Shown here piece after piece: positions 12,140 to 21,907 of a stretch of DNA of 64,000 nt. The translations under genes and the position numbers were made by a program. This DNA is from Erysipelotrichaceae bacterium (GTDB taxonomy: Bacteria; Bacillota_I; Bacilli_A; Erysipelotrichales; Erysipelotrichaceae). The stretch covers positions 1-64,000 of the forward strand of contig JARKSP010000008.1 in assembly GCA_029974225.1 (NCBI GenBank), given 5' to 3'. Each line of letters starts with the position of its first letter. Positions within the stretch are counted from its first letter, which is position 1. The notes below the pieces were generated by a model. That model saw nothing but the letters and a program-made list of their open reading frames with translations. It was not told the DNA's origin and did no database searches.

Positions 12140-13156
12140 CTATCTGTTAAGCTGTTTAGGGTCAAAGGCATCTCTTAATCCATCAGCAAATAAATTAAAT
12201 GACAGCATCAGAAGCGACATAATAATTACCGGAACTGCTAAAATGTGAGGAAAGGTCGTCATTGACTTATAGCCATCAGCGACCAGCGAACCCAGTGAAG
12301 CCAGCGGAGCCGGAACCCCTAAACCCAGAAATGAAAGATATGCTTCCAGGAAGATAGCACTAGGAATAGACAGCATACTGGTAATAATTACCTGTCCGAA
12401 GATGTTTGGCAGTATTTCCTGGAAAATAATCGCAAGTCTGCTGGCTCCCAGAGTTCTGCTGGCCAGAACATATTCCTGTTCTTTAACCTTCATAACCTGA
12501 GCTCTGGCAATTCTTTCCATCGGAATCCAGCCGGTAATCATTAAGGCGAAGATAATCGACACCATACCTGCCGGAAGTACCAGTCCCAGCAGTGTCACAA
12601 CTACCAGAGTTGGAACTCCATTGAGAATCTCGGCAAATCGCTGCATCAGAATATCGACAATTCCGCCAAAGAAACCGGAAACAAGTCCATAGACCATGCC
12701 GAAACAGATATCAATGACCACCGCACTGAAAGCAATAATCAGTGATACTCTGGTTCCCAGCCAGACTCTGGTCCAGATATCACGACCCTGGGTATCGGCT
12801 CCAAACCAGTAATAGTAATCGCTGGCTCCTTTAATGGCATAATAATCCTTACCCATATAGGAACCGTCAAAAATACCAAACTTTTCTAAAAACGGTACTC
12901 TTGGTGTCAAGCACTCATGACCGTGAATAATCGATTTATAAGTGTGTTCATTCATTGATGGGCCAATTGCTGCCATCAAAATAATGACGACAATAATAAC
13001 AAAGCCAATGATTGCCCCTTTATTCTTTTTGAAGTTTGACCAGACATCTTTTAAATATGATGTCGCTTTATAAGATTTATCAATTATTTTTTTGCCACTT
13101 TCATGAGCATAAAGGAAGTCGTCTTCGTGAAAATCGTGTTCATGATAAACCGTCAT
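12140..13156 (-). CDS. oppC: oligopeptide ABC transporter permease
   Basis: FGADTQGRDIWTRVWLGTRVSL; start placed at MTVYHEHDFHED. Confidence 0.9.
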   Translation of the reverse strand: MTVYHEHDFHEDDFLYAHESGKKIIDKSYKATSYLKDVWSNFKKNKGAIIGFVIIVVIILMAAIGPSMNEHTYKSIIHGHECLTPRVPFLEKFGIFDGSYMGKDYYAIKGASDYYYWFGADTQGRDIWTRVWLGTRVSLIIAFSAVVIDICFGMVYGLVSGFFGGIVDILMQRFAEILNGVPTLVVVTLLGLVLPAGMVSIIFALMITGWIPMERIARAQVMKVKEQEYVLASRTLGASRLAIIFQEILPNIFGQVIITSMLSIPSAIFLEAYLSFLGLGVPAPLASLGSLVADGYKSMTTFPHILAVPVIIMSLLMLSFNLFADGLRDAFDPKQLNR

Positions 13157-13157
13157 T

Positions 13158-14093
13158 TTACTTTTCCTCCTTACTGATTCTAATTCTTGGGTCAATAACG
13201 CCATATAAAATATCAACAATCAGCATCATAATAATGTACATTACTGAATAAACAAAAGCACAGGCTATTGTTACATTGTAATCATTCATCTGGATGCCAT
13301 TAATCATCAGCGAGCCAATTCCGGGAATACCAAAAATCTTTTCAATTACACTTGAACCAGTCAGCAGATTGACAAGAATTGGACCCATAACTGTAATTAC
13401 CGGTATCAGAGTGTTTCTCATAGCATGAGTAGCAATCATCTTGTTATCTTTAATGCCCATTGACTGAACTAAAGATATATAGTCACTTGATAAGACATCT
13501 ATCATTTCACTTCTGGTAAATCTGGCGATATTGGCCATCGGTGAAACCGATAGTGCCAAAGCTGGTAAAATCAGCGAAAACACTGGCAGGCTTTTATTAT
13601 ATAAAACAGGAAACAGCTTTAGTTTAAAGGCAATGAAATAAGCCAGAAGCATAGCACAGACATAGGAAGGAACGCTTACTCCGATTACCGAAATTATTGA
13701 AGAAAGGTTATCTATCCAGCTGTTATGCTTCAAAGCTGATGTTATTCCTAATATTAAGCCAAAGATTGTTCCAAAGCCCATTGCCATCGCCCCAACCAGT
13801 ATTGATATACCCAATCTTTCTTTGACCATTTGTGAAATGGCAAAGTTTTTGTTGATGGCATAGGAAACACCTAAGTCACCACTTAGCATGTTCTTAACAT
13901 AAAGAAAGAAGCGAATGACTACAGGCTTATCCAATCCATACTTGACATATAGGGCTGCAATCTGTGCTTCTGACAATTTTTCATCATTAAAAGGTGAACC
14001 TGGCATCAGGTCCATCAGTATAAAGAGCACCAGTAATATAAAAAATAGGGTCGCTATAGATATTAGAATTCTTTTTGTAATATATTTCTTCAT
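13158..14093 (-). CDS. oppB: oligopeptide ABC transporter permease
   Basis: Six-TM OppB-type permease MKKYITKRILISIATLFFILLVLFILMDLMPGSP. Confidence 0.9.
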   Translation of the reverse strand: MKKYITKRILISIATLFFILLVLFILMDLMPGSPFNDEKLSEAQIAALYVKYGLDKPVVIRFFLYVKNMLSGDLGVSYAINKNFAISQMVKERLGISILVGAMAMGFGTIFGLILGITSALKHNSWIDNLSSIISVIGVSVPSYVCAMLLAYFIAFKLKLFPVLYNKSLPVFSLILPALALSVSPMANIARFTRSEMIDVLSSDYISLVQSMGIKDNKMIATHAMRNTLIPVITVMGPILVNLLTGSSVIEKIFGIPGIGSLMINGIQMNDYNVTIACAFVYSVMYIIMMLIVDILYGVIDPRIRISKEEK

Positions 14094-14120
14094 AAAAGCT
14101 TTCCTTTCATTACCAGCAAA

Positions 14121-14150
14121 TTAGAACGATTATAAGAATAATCGTTCTAA
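14121..14150. terminator. perfect 12-bp-stem hairpin between oppA and oppB
   Basis: ttagaacgatta-taagaa-taatcgttctaa. Confidence 0.8.
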
Positions 14151-14164
14151 TATACATTTAATAA

Positions 14165-15802
14165 TTAATCAGCAAAGACAATATAACGATAGCTGTCTAC
14201 TGCTGCCACGTGGAATCTGATTCCCTTAATCTTTGGATTAATCAGCATTGCTCCACCAGCCTGGAAGACTGGAACTACAGCAGCATCATCAACAATCAAG
14301 ACTTTTTCAGCAGCCAGGAAGTCGTTCCATCTGGTAATCGCATCAGTTGTTGCCGCTTCAGCGTGTAGAACCAAATCATCGTAAACAGTGCTGTTATAGC
14401 CACCTGTGCTTTGCCAGCTGGTAAATAAATCCATATAAGTCTGTGGATCGCCATAGTCAGGACCCCAACGGGTTAATGAAACATCAAATTCTGCCTTGCC
14501 GCCTTCTAAAGTCGCTCTCTGCATCATTAAACGAGTGTTTTTAGGCTTACCGTTTAACACAACTGTAAAGCCAACTTTTTCTAAGAAGTACTGAATCTGT
14601 TCAGCAGCCTTGATTTCAGGATCGCCCTGGTCAGTAGAATAAATCAGGTTGATAGTTATATCGTGTCCTAATTCAGCAACTGCCAGATCATAGTATTCTT
14701 TTGCTTTTGCTTCGTTGTATTCAACTACTGGACCATTGTCAACACGGAAATCAACTCCTGTTTCAGGGTTATTAGCCAGATTGAATGGAATAATGCCCTC
14801 AGCAGCAACTGACCCATCATTTAATACTGTCGCAATTGCTTCTCTGTCAATCGCATAAGACATTGCTTTTCTAGCGTTGACATTAACCATATCAGTTGGT
14901 CCGACTGTCTTATTAATATTGATTAATAAGTAGAACAGGTAACCTGATAAACGATTTATAAAGCCATCAACATCTTTGTTGGCTTCAACCTGCTCGCCAG
15001 ACAGGTTAACAGTGTCGAGTGAACCTGATTCATATTCTAGCAGTGCTGTTTGAGTATCATTTACAACACGGAAGACAATTTTATCTGGAGTTTTATCTGT
15101 TTTGAAGTTTGCATAATCCCAATACTTATCATTAATTGTGAATTCATATGAATAGTTAGCTTCCCAGGCAGACATTACCCATGGTCCTGAATAAATCATA
15201 TTATCGACTGTTAAAGCATACTGGTCTCCCTGAGCTTCTACAAACTCTTCATTTAGCGGGAATAAAGTTGGGAACGCCAACATGCTCAAGAAGAAGCCTG
15301 ATGGTTTGGTTAAGGTAATCTGAACTGTCTTAGCATCAAGAGCTACAATACCTAAATCATCAACTGTATATCCGCTATCAGGATCATAACAGCTAGCTCC
15401 TACAATGTTTGCTGTTTCTAAGAACCAGTTGTATTCTGAAGCGAAATCAGGGTTGACAACTCTCTTCCAGGCATAAACAAAGTCATAAGCGGTAATAGGA
15501 GTTCCGTTAGACCAGTTTGCATTTTCTCTGATTTTGAAAGTATAAACTGTACCTGTTTCATCAACTGTATAAGATTCAGCTAAATCACAAACAGGCAGAT
15601 TGTTCTCGTCTAGTGACATTAAGCCGGCCATACACATATCCTGAGCGCTAAATGAGCCACCATCTGTCGCAATCTGCGTATCCATTGATATGACATCTGA
15701 CGGTACTTGTATAGTAACAACTTTTTCTTTTGTTGGTTTATCGCCACCATTACAGCCTGTCAATAATGCCAAAACCATTAATATTACTAATAATTTTTTC
15801 AT
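14165..15802 (-). CDS. oppA: oligopeptide-binding lipoprotein
   Basis: Lipobox LLTGC; SBP family 5 sequence. Start set at MKKLLVILMVLALLTGC. Confidence 0.92.
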   Translation of the reverse strand: MKKLLVILMVLALLTGCNGGDKPTKEKVVTIQVPSDVISMDTQIATDGGSFSAQDMCMAGLMSLDENNLPVCDLAESYTVDETGTVYTFKIRENANWSNGTPITAYDFVYAWKRVVNPDFASEYNWFLETANIVGASCYDPDSGYTVDDLGIVALDAKTVQITLTKPSGFFLSMLAFPTLFPLNEEFVEAQGDQYALTVDNMIYSGPWVMSAWEANYSYEFTINDKYWDYANFKTDKTPDKIVFRVVNDTQTALLEYESGSLDTVNLSGEQVEANKDVDGFINRLSGYLFYLLININKTVGPTDMVNVNARKAMSYAIDREAIATVLNDGSVAAEGIIPFNLANNPETGVDFRVDNGPVVEYNEAKAKEYYDLAVAELGHDITINLIYSTDQGDPEIKAAEQIQYFLEKVGFTVVLNGKPKNTRLMMQRATLEGGKAEFDVSLTRWGPDYGDPQTYMDLFTSWQSTGGYNSTVYDDLVLHAEAATTDAITRWNDFLAAEKVLIVDDAAVVPVFQAGGAMLINPKIKGIRFHVAAVDSYRYIVFAD

Positions 15803-15877
15803 TTTCGAAATCCTCCCCTTTAGTAATGGGATAAGTTTACACCACAGTGAAATTATTTTCAAGAGTTATTTTCATAA

Positions 15878-15896
15878 TTTACATAGTTTATGTAAA
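15878..15896. promoter_or_regulatory. palindrome upstream of oppA promoter
   Basis: TTTACATA-GTT-TATGTAAA perfect 8-bp arms. Confidence 0.5.
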
Positions 15897-15914
15897 CATT
15901 TTCAATTTTCTTTA

Positions 15915-15945
15915 CAAAAAAAAGGCTAGCAGAGTAGCCTTTTCT
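15915..15945 (-). terminator. terminator after ABC ATPase gene
   Basis: aaaaaaaggctagcagagtagccttttc hairpin (GGCTA/TAGCC) with flanking A/T runs. Confidence 0.7.
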
Positions 15946-15949
15946 TCTC

Positions 15950-17593
15950 TTATTTAACTTTTATTGAGCCTAGGGAAATAATTCTGCCATTTGTTTTCGC
16001 AAACAGAATTGCATTGTTTCCCTTGAAAGTCAATTTGATTTTTTCTTCCAGTGAATAGACAACTCCGCCAAACATAACGCTGGTCAAAAGATAATTTCCA
16101 ACAGCTGCTCTAACCGTGGTTTCCATTCCTGTAGGCATTGATGAATACACTTCAGCATCAATATCGCCAGCATCAGTGATATTCACAAACTCCGGTCTGA
16201 TGCCGATGACGTAGTCTTCTGACGAGACATTTTCAATATCATCAAAATCCTGCTGCTCGTCAATCAGTGGAATATGGCACTTAAAACTGACCTCTTTGTT
16301 AGATTTTTCAACATAGCCTTTTTCGCCAGCCTTTTTATTCTCTTCCTCTTTTTTCTTTTCATCAATAAGAGACTGCTCTTTATACCATTGATCTATGTCC
16401 ACTTTTTTATTTGGCACAAACTCAACTTCGATATCATCAAATATTTTCAGTTCCAGATTGCCTGCTTCGTTCTGTTTTCCTTTAGCTTCAATAAAGTTGA
16501 TAGCCGGATTACCGACAAAGTCAGCAACAAACAGATTGTTCGGCTTAGCATAGACGTCCAGAGGAGCATCGTACTGCTGTAGAATTCCATTGTCAATCAG
16601 ACAGATTTTGGTGGCCAATGTCATCGCTTCCATCTGGTCATGCGTAACATAGACAAATGTTGAACCGGTTTCCAGATGCAGTCGCTGTAATTCCGAACGC
16701 ATTTCCAGTCTTAATTTTGCATCCAGATTGCTTAAAGGTTCATCCATAAACAGTACATCTGGCTCTGGCGCCAGGGTTCGGGCAATAGCCACGCGCTGCT
16801 GCTGACCCCCGCTCAGTTCAGCGGGATAGCGATCCATGAACATACCTATTTTAACAATTCTGGAAACACGACGAACTATTAAATCAATTTCTTCTTTATT
16901 GAGTTTACGACTCTCCAAAACCGGCTTTCCATCCTTCAGGTAAACATAGTCCGGGCTGTAGGTATATCCCTCTTTTATGATTTTATCATTGGCTTTAGTC
17001 AGTAAATCCTTTAATTCTTCAGTTTTCCTTAAAGCTGTCGCCTTAGCATCTTTTTCATTAAGCTTATATGACATCAGCTTTTTGGCTGTAAACTCAGAAA
17101 TTTCAAAACGATCGATAAGTTTTAGAACTGCTTTGTGTTCGTCCAGTTTATCCTTTTTGTCATAACATTCATTTATTGTTTTAGCCACTTCTTCAGGCTT
17201 AGCCAATATTTCCACCAGCCTGGCATTAACTCTGCTTTCGAAGTCAACTTTTTCCATTTCCTCCTTGATATTTGTCAAACCAAAAGAAATGTTTTCATAA
17301 ACCGTCATATTTGGCCATAGAGCATAGTTCTGAAACAAAAATCCCACCTTGCGTTTATTTGCAGGAACATTGATTCCTTCCCGGGAATCGAAGACAACTC
17401 TTTCTCCAATAGTGATTCTTCCGCTGGTAGGAGTTTCCAGTCCGGCAATCATTCTTAAAGTTGTTGTTTTACCGCATCCTGAAGGCCCCAGTAATGTCAC
17501 AAAAGCATTATCGTCAATCACCAGGTTTAAATCATCTACGGCATAGAATTTATCCCAACGTTTTGTTACGTTTGTTAATACAATTTCTGGCAT
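15950..17593 (-). CDS. ABC transporter ATP-binding protein with large insertion in the helical domain
   Basis: Walker A GPSGCGKTT; signature ELSGGQQQRVAIARTL; Walker B DVLFMDEPLSNLDAKL; about 125 extra residues between ENISFGL and RYPAELSGGQ. Confidence 0.9.
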   Translation of the reverse strand: MPEIVLTNVTKRWDKFYAVDDLNLVIDDNAFVTLLGPSGCGKTTTLRMIAGLETPTSGRITIGERVVFDSREGINVPANKRKVGFLFQNYALWPNMTVYENISFGLTNIKEEMEKVDFESRVNARLVEILAKPEEVAKTINECYDKKDKLDEHKAVLKLIDRFEISEFTAKKLMSYKLNEKDAKATALRKTEELKDLLTKANDKIIKEGYTYSPDYVYLKDGKPVLESRKLNKEEIDLIVRRVSRIVKIGMFMDRYPAELSGGQQQRVAIARTLAPEPDVLFMDEPLSNLDAKLRLEMRSELQRLHLETGSTFVYVTHDQMEAMTLATKICLIDNGILQQYDAPLDVYAKPNNLFVADFVGNPAINFIEAKGKQNEAGNLELKIFDDIEVEFVPNKKVDIDQWYKEQSLIDEKKKEEENKKAGEKGYVEKSNKEVSFKCHIPLIDEQQDFDDIENVSSEDYVIGIRPEFVNITDAGDIDAEVYSSMPTGMETTVRAAVGNYLLTSVMFGGVVYSLEEKIKLTFKGNNAILFAKTNGRIISLGSIKVK

Positions 17594-17596
17594 GTT

Positions 17597-19405
17597 TTAT
17601 CCTCCTATTCCTTCGTCTAAACTAGCTCCAGTAATCTTGTTTACCATAGCATTACTTATCAATATCGTAATTATCAGAATCAGGTTAATACCGCTTGAGA
17701 AGGCATATAATCCCATTTCATCAAAATAATCCAGGGTTGTTGCCAAAATGAATCCCTGAGTACACAACAGCATAAACAGGCTCAACTCTCTCAGGCAGGT
17801 CATAAACGGCAACAGATAACCGCTTATGATTGAGCTTTTCTGAATCGGAATGATAATTTTGGTCATTCTTTTTGACCATGGAACACCTAGTATCATCGCG
17901 CTTTCTTCAATTTCGCCCGATAACTGCAGCATTGAGTTAAGAGCACTTCTTGAAGCAAAGGGAATATATTTAATTGTTCCGACAATAATCAGTATCCAGT
18001 AAGTGTTAAAAAGATTGATTCTTTCTGATGAAAACAGGATAAAGTAGGCTGCCCCTACCGCAACTGAAGGCATCAGATATGGCAGAAAGGCTACCGAATT
18101 AACATAGTTAGCCCATCTGCTTCTTCTTTCTTTACTGACTGCATAGCCGATCAGAGTACCGATGGTGCCGGCGACCGCACAGCAGCTGACAGCTACCAGT
18201 ATCGTTCCTCTGTAGGCTCTCCAGATGGTGTCATTGTATAAAATACCCATCTGGCCATACATTCCGCTTTCAGTCAGGTTTTCTGAGGTTATCCACCATT
18301 TGGTTGTCAGGTTATTCAGATTTCCAGTATAAAGGAAACTGTAATCTCCCGGATTTGGTAAAAATGTTTCAAAGGCAAACGAAACTATTGGGAAAATGCT
18401 GGTATAGAAAGTAATAATCACCAATACTGCCGCAATAGCATATTTTCCAATCTTTCCTAAATTAATCTTAGAAATCTGCCCTGATTTACCGGTAACCGTC
18501 GTATAGTTCTTGCGTGATTTTAAACTCGCCTGGTTAACAAACATAATCAGCACGCCAAACAGCATCATGATTATTGCTATGATTGAAGCTTCACCAGCAT
18601 ATTTATCACTCATTGATACGTACTTGGTACTTAGAGTCGTCAGATTCAGATAATGAGGAACAGGATAAGAACCCATTGCTCCACCTAAAACCAGCAGAAT
18701 CGTTGACAGGATTGCCGGCCTGATCATCGGAAGGGTGATTTTGGTGAAAATCTTATATTTTGGCGTATCTAGTATGGTCGCTGCCTCTTCCAGGTTGGCA
18801 TCCATATTCTTGAAAATACCGCCAATCAGAATATAGGCAAAAGGTGCATAGTGAATACCTAGAACCACAATTGTCGGAAACAGTCCCTTACACCACCATA
18901 ACGGCATTTCAATATTAAATAGCGAAGCCAGCAGACCATTGGATGTGCCAGTTATCGCGTTGGAATTAAAGACGTTCTGCCAGACGACTGCCAATGTCCA
19001 CTGGGGCATAATATATGGGAAGATGAAGATGGAACTGATATATTTGCGCCAGGCCATATTTGTTCTGGTTATCAGAAACGCCACCACTCCACCAAAAATA
19101 ATCGAAACAAAACAAGTGCCGATAGCCAGATAAACCGTGTTTAACAGAGGAGTCCACAAATTGGTTTTAGCCATCGGACTGGTGAACAGGTCTATATAGT
19201 TATAAAAAGAATATCCTGACTGTTTTCCCGATAAGTAGGCATCGATTGTTCCGGGGTGGATTCTAAAAGTATCTTCGACGATGGCCACAACAGGAGCAAC
19301 TGTAGTAATCGTTAACAGAATACCCATACATAGAAGAATGACATTATGTGGTTTTGAGAAATATGTTTTAACTTTATTTAACTTTATTTTAGTTGATTTA
19401 TTCAT
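17597..19405 (-). CDS. ABC transporter permease, two fused permease domains (FbpB/PotB-like)
   Basis: ~600 aa with two inner-membrane permease units (EAATILDTPKYKIFTKITLP and EESAMILGVPWSKRMTKIIIP EAA-like loops). Confidence 0.85.
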   Translation of the reverse strand: MNKSTKIKLNKVKTYFSKPHNVILLCMGILLTITTVAPVVAIVEDTFRIHPGTIDAYLSGKQSGYSFYNYIDLFTSPMAKTNLWTPLLNTVYLAIGTCFVSIIFGGVVAFLITRTNMAWRKYISSIFIFPYIMPQWTLAVVWQNVFNSNAITGTSNGLLASLFNIEMPLWWCKGLFPTIVVLGIHYAPFAYILIGGIFKNMDANLEEAATILDTPKYKIFTKITLPMIRPAILSTILLVLGGAMGSYPVPHYLNLTTLSTKYVSMSDKYAGEASIIAIIMMLFGVLIMFVNQASLKSRKNYTTVTGKSGQISKINLGKIGKYAIAAVLVIITFYTSIFPIVSFAFETFLPNPGDYSFLYTGNLNNLTTKWWITSENLTESGMYGQMGILYNDTIWRAYRGTILVAVSCCAVAGTIGTLIGYAVSKERRSRWANYVNSVAFLPYLMPSVAVGAAYFILFSSERINLFNTYWILIIVGTIKYIPFASRSALNSMLQLSGEIEESAMILGVPWSKRMTKIIIPIQKSSIISGYLLPFMTCLRELSLFMLLCTQGFILATTLDYFDEMGLYAFSSGINLILIITILISNAMVNKITGASLDEGIGG

Positions 19406-19424
19406 AATATCTCCTTTGAAAAAT

Positions 19425-19449
19425 AGTGCCCTTGACTGACAAGGGCACT
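19425..19449. terminator. perfect 10-bp-stem hairpin between SBP and permease genes
   Basis: agtgcccttg-actga-caagggcact; minus-strand U-run ATTTTTC follows, then RBS AAAGGAG. Confidence 0.8.
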
Positions 19450-19508
19450 GTGATTGTTCCACAATCCCGCTTTGTGTTTATAAGCGGATGTTTTTCCAAT
19501 GCTGCTTA

Positions 19509-20843
19509 TTATTTATTATATTTAGTTAGCATTTCAATCCAGCTGCCAACAGTAAATGCTACTGATGCACAGTATGCCGGATCTTCAATTACTAATTCAC
19601 CTTTATCCTCAGCAACCCACCAATCATAACCACGGTCATTTTTAGCGTCAAAGACATTGACACCATCAACATAACCGCCTTTTGAATGATTTCTTGCTTC
19701 TTCTGTTCCTGCAGCAACTATTGGGTTAGCAGAGTAACCGCCGATGTCTTTACCCCAGGCAGAGAATCCGTCAACAGTTAAAGTCATGTAGGCAATAAAC
19801 GCACATGCTGTCCAAGGAAGTGGTGAGTTATCAGTGACAAACAGGTAATGACAATAGCCATAACCGCCGATACCGACATAGCCGTCCTGGTATGCTGCAA
19901 CCGTAATATTGTTAACAGATACAGTGTCAGTTTCCTGAACTGAACGTAATTTAGAGTAAACAATTAAACCGAACTGGTTTGTAGCTGACTGGTCAACTAA
20001 GATATTGCAGATAGGACCATCATCTGTTTGAGCATTGTAGCTTTCAACCCATAATTTGATCCAGGCTAAAGCATATTTGCCATTTTCACCCAAGCCTAAT
20101 GTTTTTGCTTCGCCTTCCATTTCATCAATTACCGGCTGGAAGTAAGCTTTTTCATCTGCCGGTAATACATCATAAGCATCTTTTAACCATTTAGCATATT
20201 TTTCATGCGTTAACATGTACAGGAAGTTTTTACCGACGATTTCTGAGTCGATATCCATAAACAATCCATGCTCGCCTTCGTAAACGAAATCCCAGCAGTT
20301 GTCATAAACTCTGTCTCCCGTATTGTTAAACATGAAGATCTTGTTTAATGTCTGCAGTGGCAGGTATCCTTCATAAGCTTCAGGTGTTGTTCCATTAGCT
20401 TCCGCCCACTCTTTTGGAATAAAAGCGTTTAAGATACCGGTTTTAACCATCTTGCTTTCAATCTGGTTACCATCCTGAATTAAAGTCATGGCAAATGTTC
20501 CAACTTCTTTTAATGAGTCAGCAGCCAGCTGGTCAAAAATTTTGTTGTTTTTTGGTTGTTGCCATTCAAAGTTCAAGGTGTATGAAGGATCAATTGACTG
20601 CAGGTAAGCAATAAACAGAGGTAAAGCTGTTTTACCACGGCTTGAGTTACCAACACCATAAAAAGTTGCTCCATTTGATTCTTCAATAGCCTTTTGAGCC
20701 AGTTCTTCTAAAGTCATTGTCTGAGCCTGAGCAATGATCTTTTGAACTTCTGACTGTTCAACAGTTGGTTCTTTTGGTCCGCAACCAGCAGCACACATCA
20801 GTACCATAGTGACAGCCATTAATACTGTAAGTAATTTTTTCAT
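19509..20843 (-). CDS. extracellular solute-binding lipoprotein, substrate unknown
   Basis: Signal/lipobox MCAAGCG; adjacent to permease and ATPase. Confidence 0.85.
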   Translation of the reverse strand: MKKLLTVLMAVTMVLMCAAGCGPKEPTVEQSEVQKIIAQAQTMTLEELAQKAIEESNGATFYGVGNSSRGKTALPLFIAYLQSIDPSYTLNFEWQQPKNNKIFDQLAADSLKEVGTFAMTLIQDGNQIESKMVKTGILNAFIPKEWAEANGTTPEAYEGYLPLQTLNKIFMFNNTGDRVYDNCWDFVYEGEHGLFMDIDSEIVGKNFLYMLTHEKYAKWLKDAYDVLPADEKAYFQPVIDEMEGEAKTLGLGENGKYALAWIKLWVESYNAQTDDGPICNILVDQSATNQFGLIVYSKLRSVQETDTVSVNNITVAAYQDGYVGIGGYGYCHYLFVTDNSPLPWTACAFIAYMTLTVDGFSAWGKDIGGYSANPIVAAGTEEARNHSKGGYVDGVNVFDAKNDRGYDWWVAEDKGELVIEDPAYCASVAFTVGSWIEMLTKYNK

Positions 20844-20904
20844 TTTTATTTCTCTTTCTCCTTTTCCTTAACATTTATGTAAGTGCTTTCATTATAACCT
20901 AAAA

Positions 20905-20921
20905 ATGGACATTTAGTCCAT
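20905..20921. promoter_or_regulatory. palindrome overlapping putative -35 of the SBP gene
   Basis: ATGGAC-ATTTA-GTCCAT upstream of a minus-strand TATAAT. Confidence 0.45.
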
Positions 20922-20980
20922 ATTTTAGCCATCAAACATTTTTATACAATTATTATATTTTTTTATTTTTCAAATTATAA

Positions 20981-21892
20981 TTATAATTTATTTTTTGATT
21001 CTCTAAAAGCAATCGCTTCTTTTTTATTTTCAACAACGAAGTGCTTTCCGACAATAATTTCGCCATCAAGGCACAGGTCCATTTCTTCATCAGCAATTAT
21101 TTCTACCTTTTTAGCCTGACGATATACTATAACATCCCTCAGTTTTTCATCATCCAGATGCTGCCCTTTCTGGTACTTGCCGACAACTGCAACAAACCTT
21201 GCCAAAGGCATACATTTTGCCATGCATACCTCCATCAGTCCATCATTAACCAGACTTTTAGGAGCACATTTATAAGAGCCGCCAACATATGAACCATTGG
21301 CAATTGTACACAAAAGATATTCACCATCAGGATTTATCAGTTCCCCATCTACTATTATCCGACAATAGTTTTTTCTACCCGTAAAAACAGCACCGATAAC
21401 ACCGACTGTGTAGGCATGTCTGCCACTTAAAAACGGCCATGATTTAACCTTTTCCATTGTTCTGACAACAGCACAGTCAAAACCGAAGTTGACGACATTT
21501 ACTGAACAGCTGTTTCCAACTGTCATAACATCAACCTTTATTTCTTCGCCTTTCAAAAGATTTTCAAGATTCAGAAAATTGCTGGCTCCACCAAAATATT
21601 TAACATAGTCATTGCCGCTGCCACAGGGCCAGATACCAAAACTGACATCATTCAGACCATAGATGCCGTTGATGACCTCATTAACGGTACCATCACCGCC
21701 ACAGGCTACAAAACAGATTTTTCCCTCGGGATTTTCTTTTCGATATTCTCTGATGAAATAAGTAGCATCTTTCTGTCCCCTGGTATAATAAACATCAAAT
21801 TCAAAATCATTCCTGCCCTTCAAAAGATCCATCAGTTCTTTTTCTGAATTCTCTTTTCCAGCAGCTGGGTTAACTATAAATATATACTTCAT
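20981..21892 (-). CDS. diacylglycerol/lipid kinase family protein
   Basis: MKYIFIVNPAAGK, GGDGTVNEVINGI, GSGNDYVKYFG. Confidence 0.9.
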   Translation of the reverse strand: MKYIFIVNPAAGKENSEKELMDLLKGRNDFEFDVYYTRGQKDATYFIREYRKENPEGKICFVACGGDGTVNEVINGIYGLNDVSFGIWPCGSGNDYVKYFGGASNFLNLENLLKGEEIKVDVMTVGNSCSVNVVNFGFDCAVVRTMEKVKSWPFLSGRHAYTVGVIGAVFTGRKNYCRIIVDGELINPDGEYLLCTIANGSYVGGSYKCAPKSLVNDGLMEVCMAKCMPLARFVAVVGKYQKGQHLDDEKLRDVIVYRQAKKVEIIADEEMDLCLDGEIIVGKHFVVENKKEAIAFRESKNKL

Positions 21893-21907
21893 AAAGAACT
21901 CCTTTAT

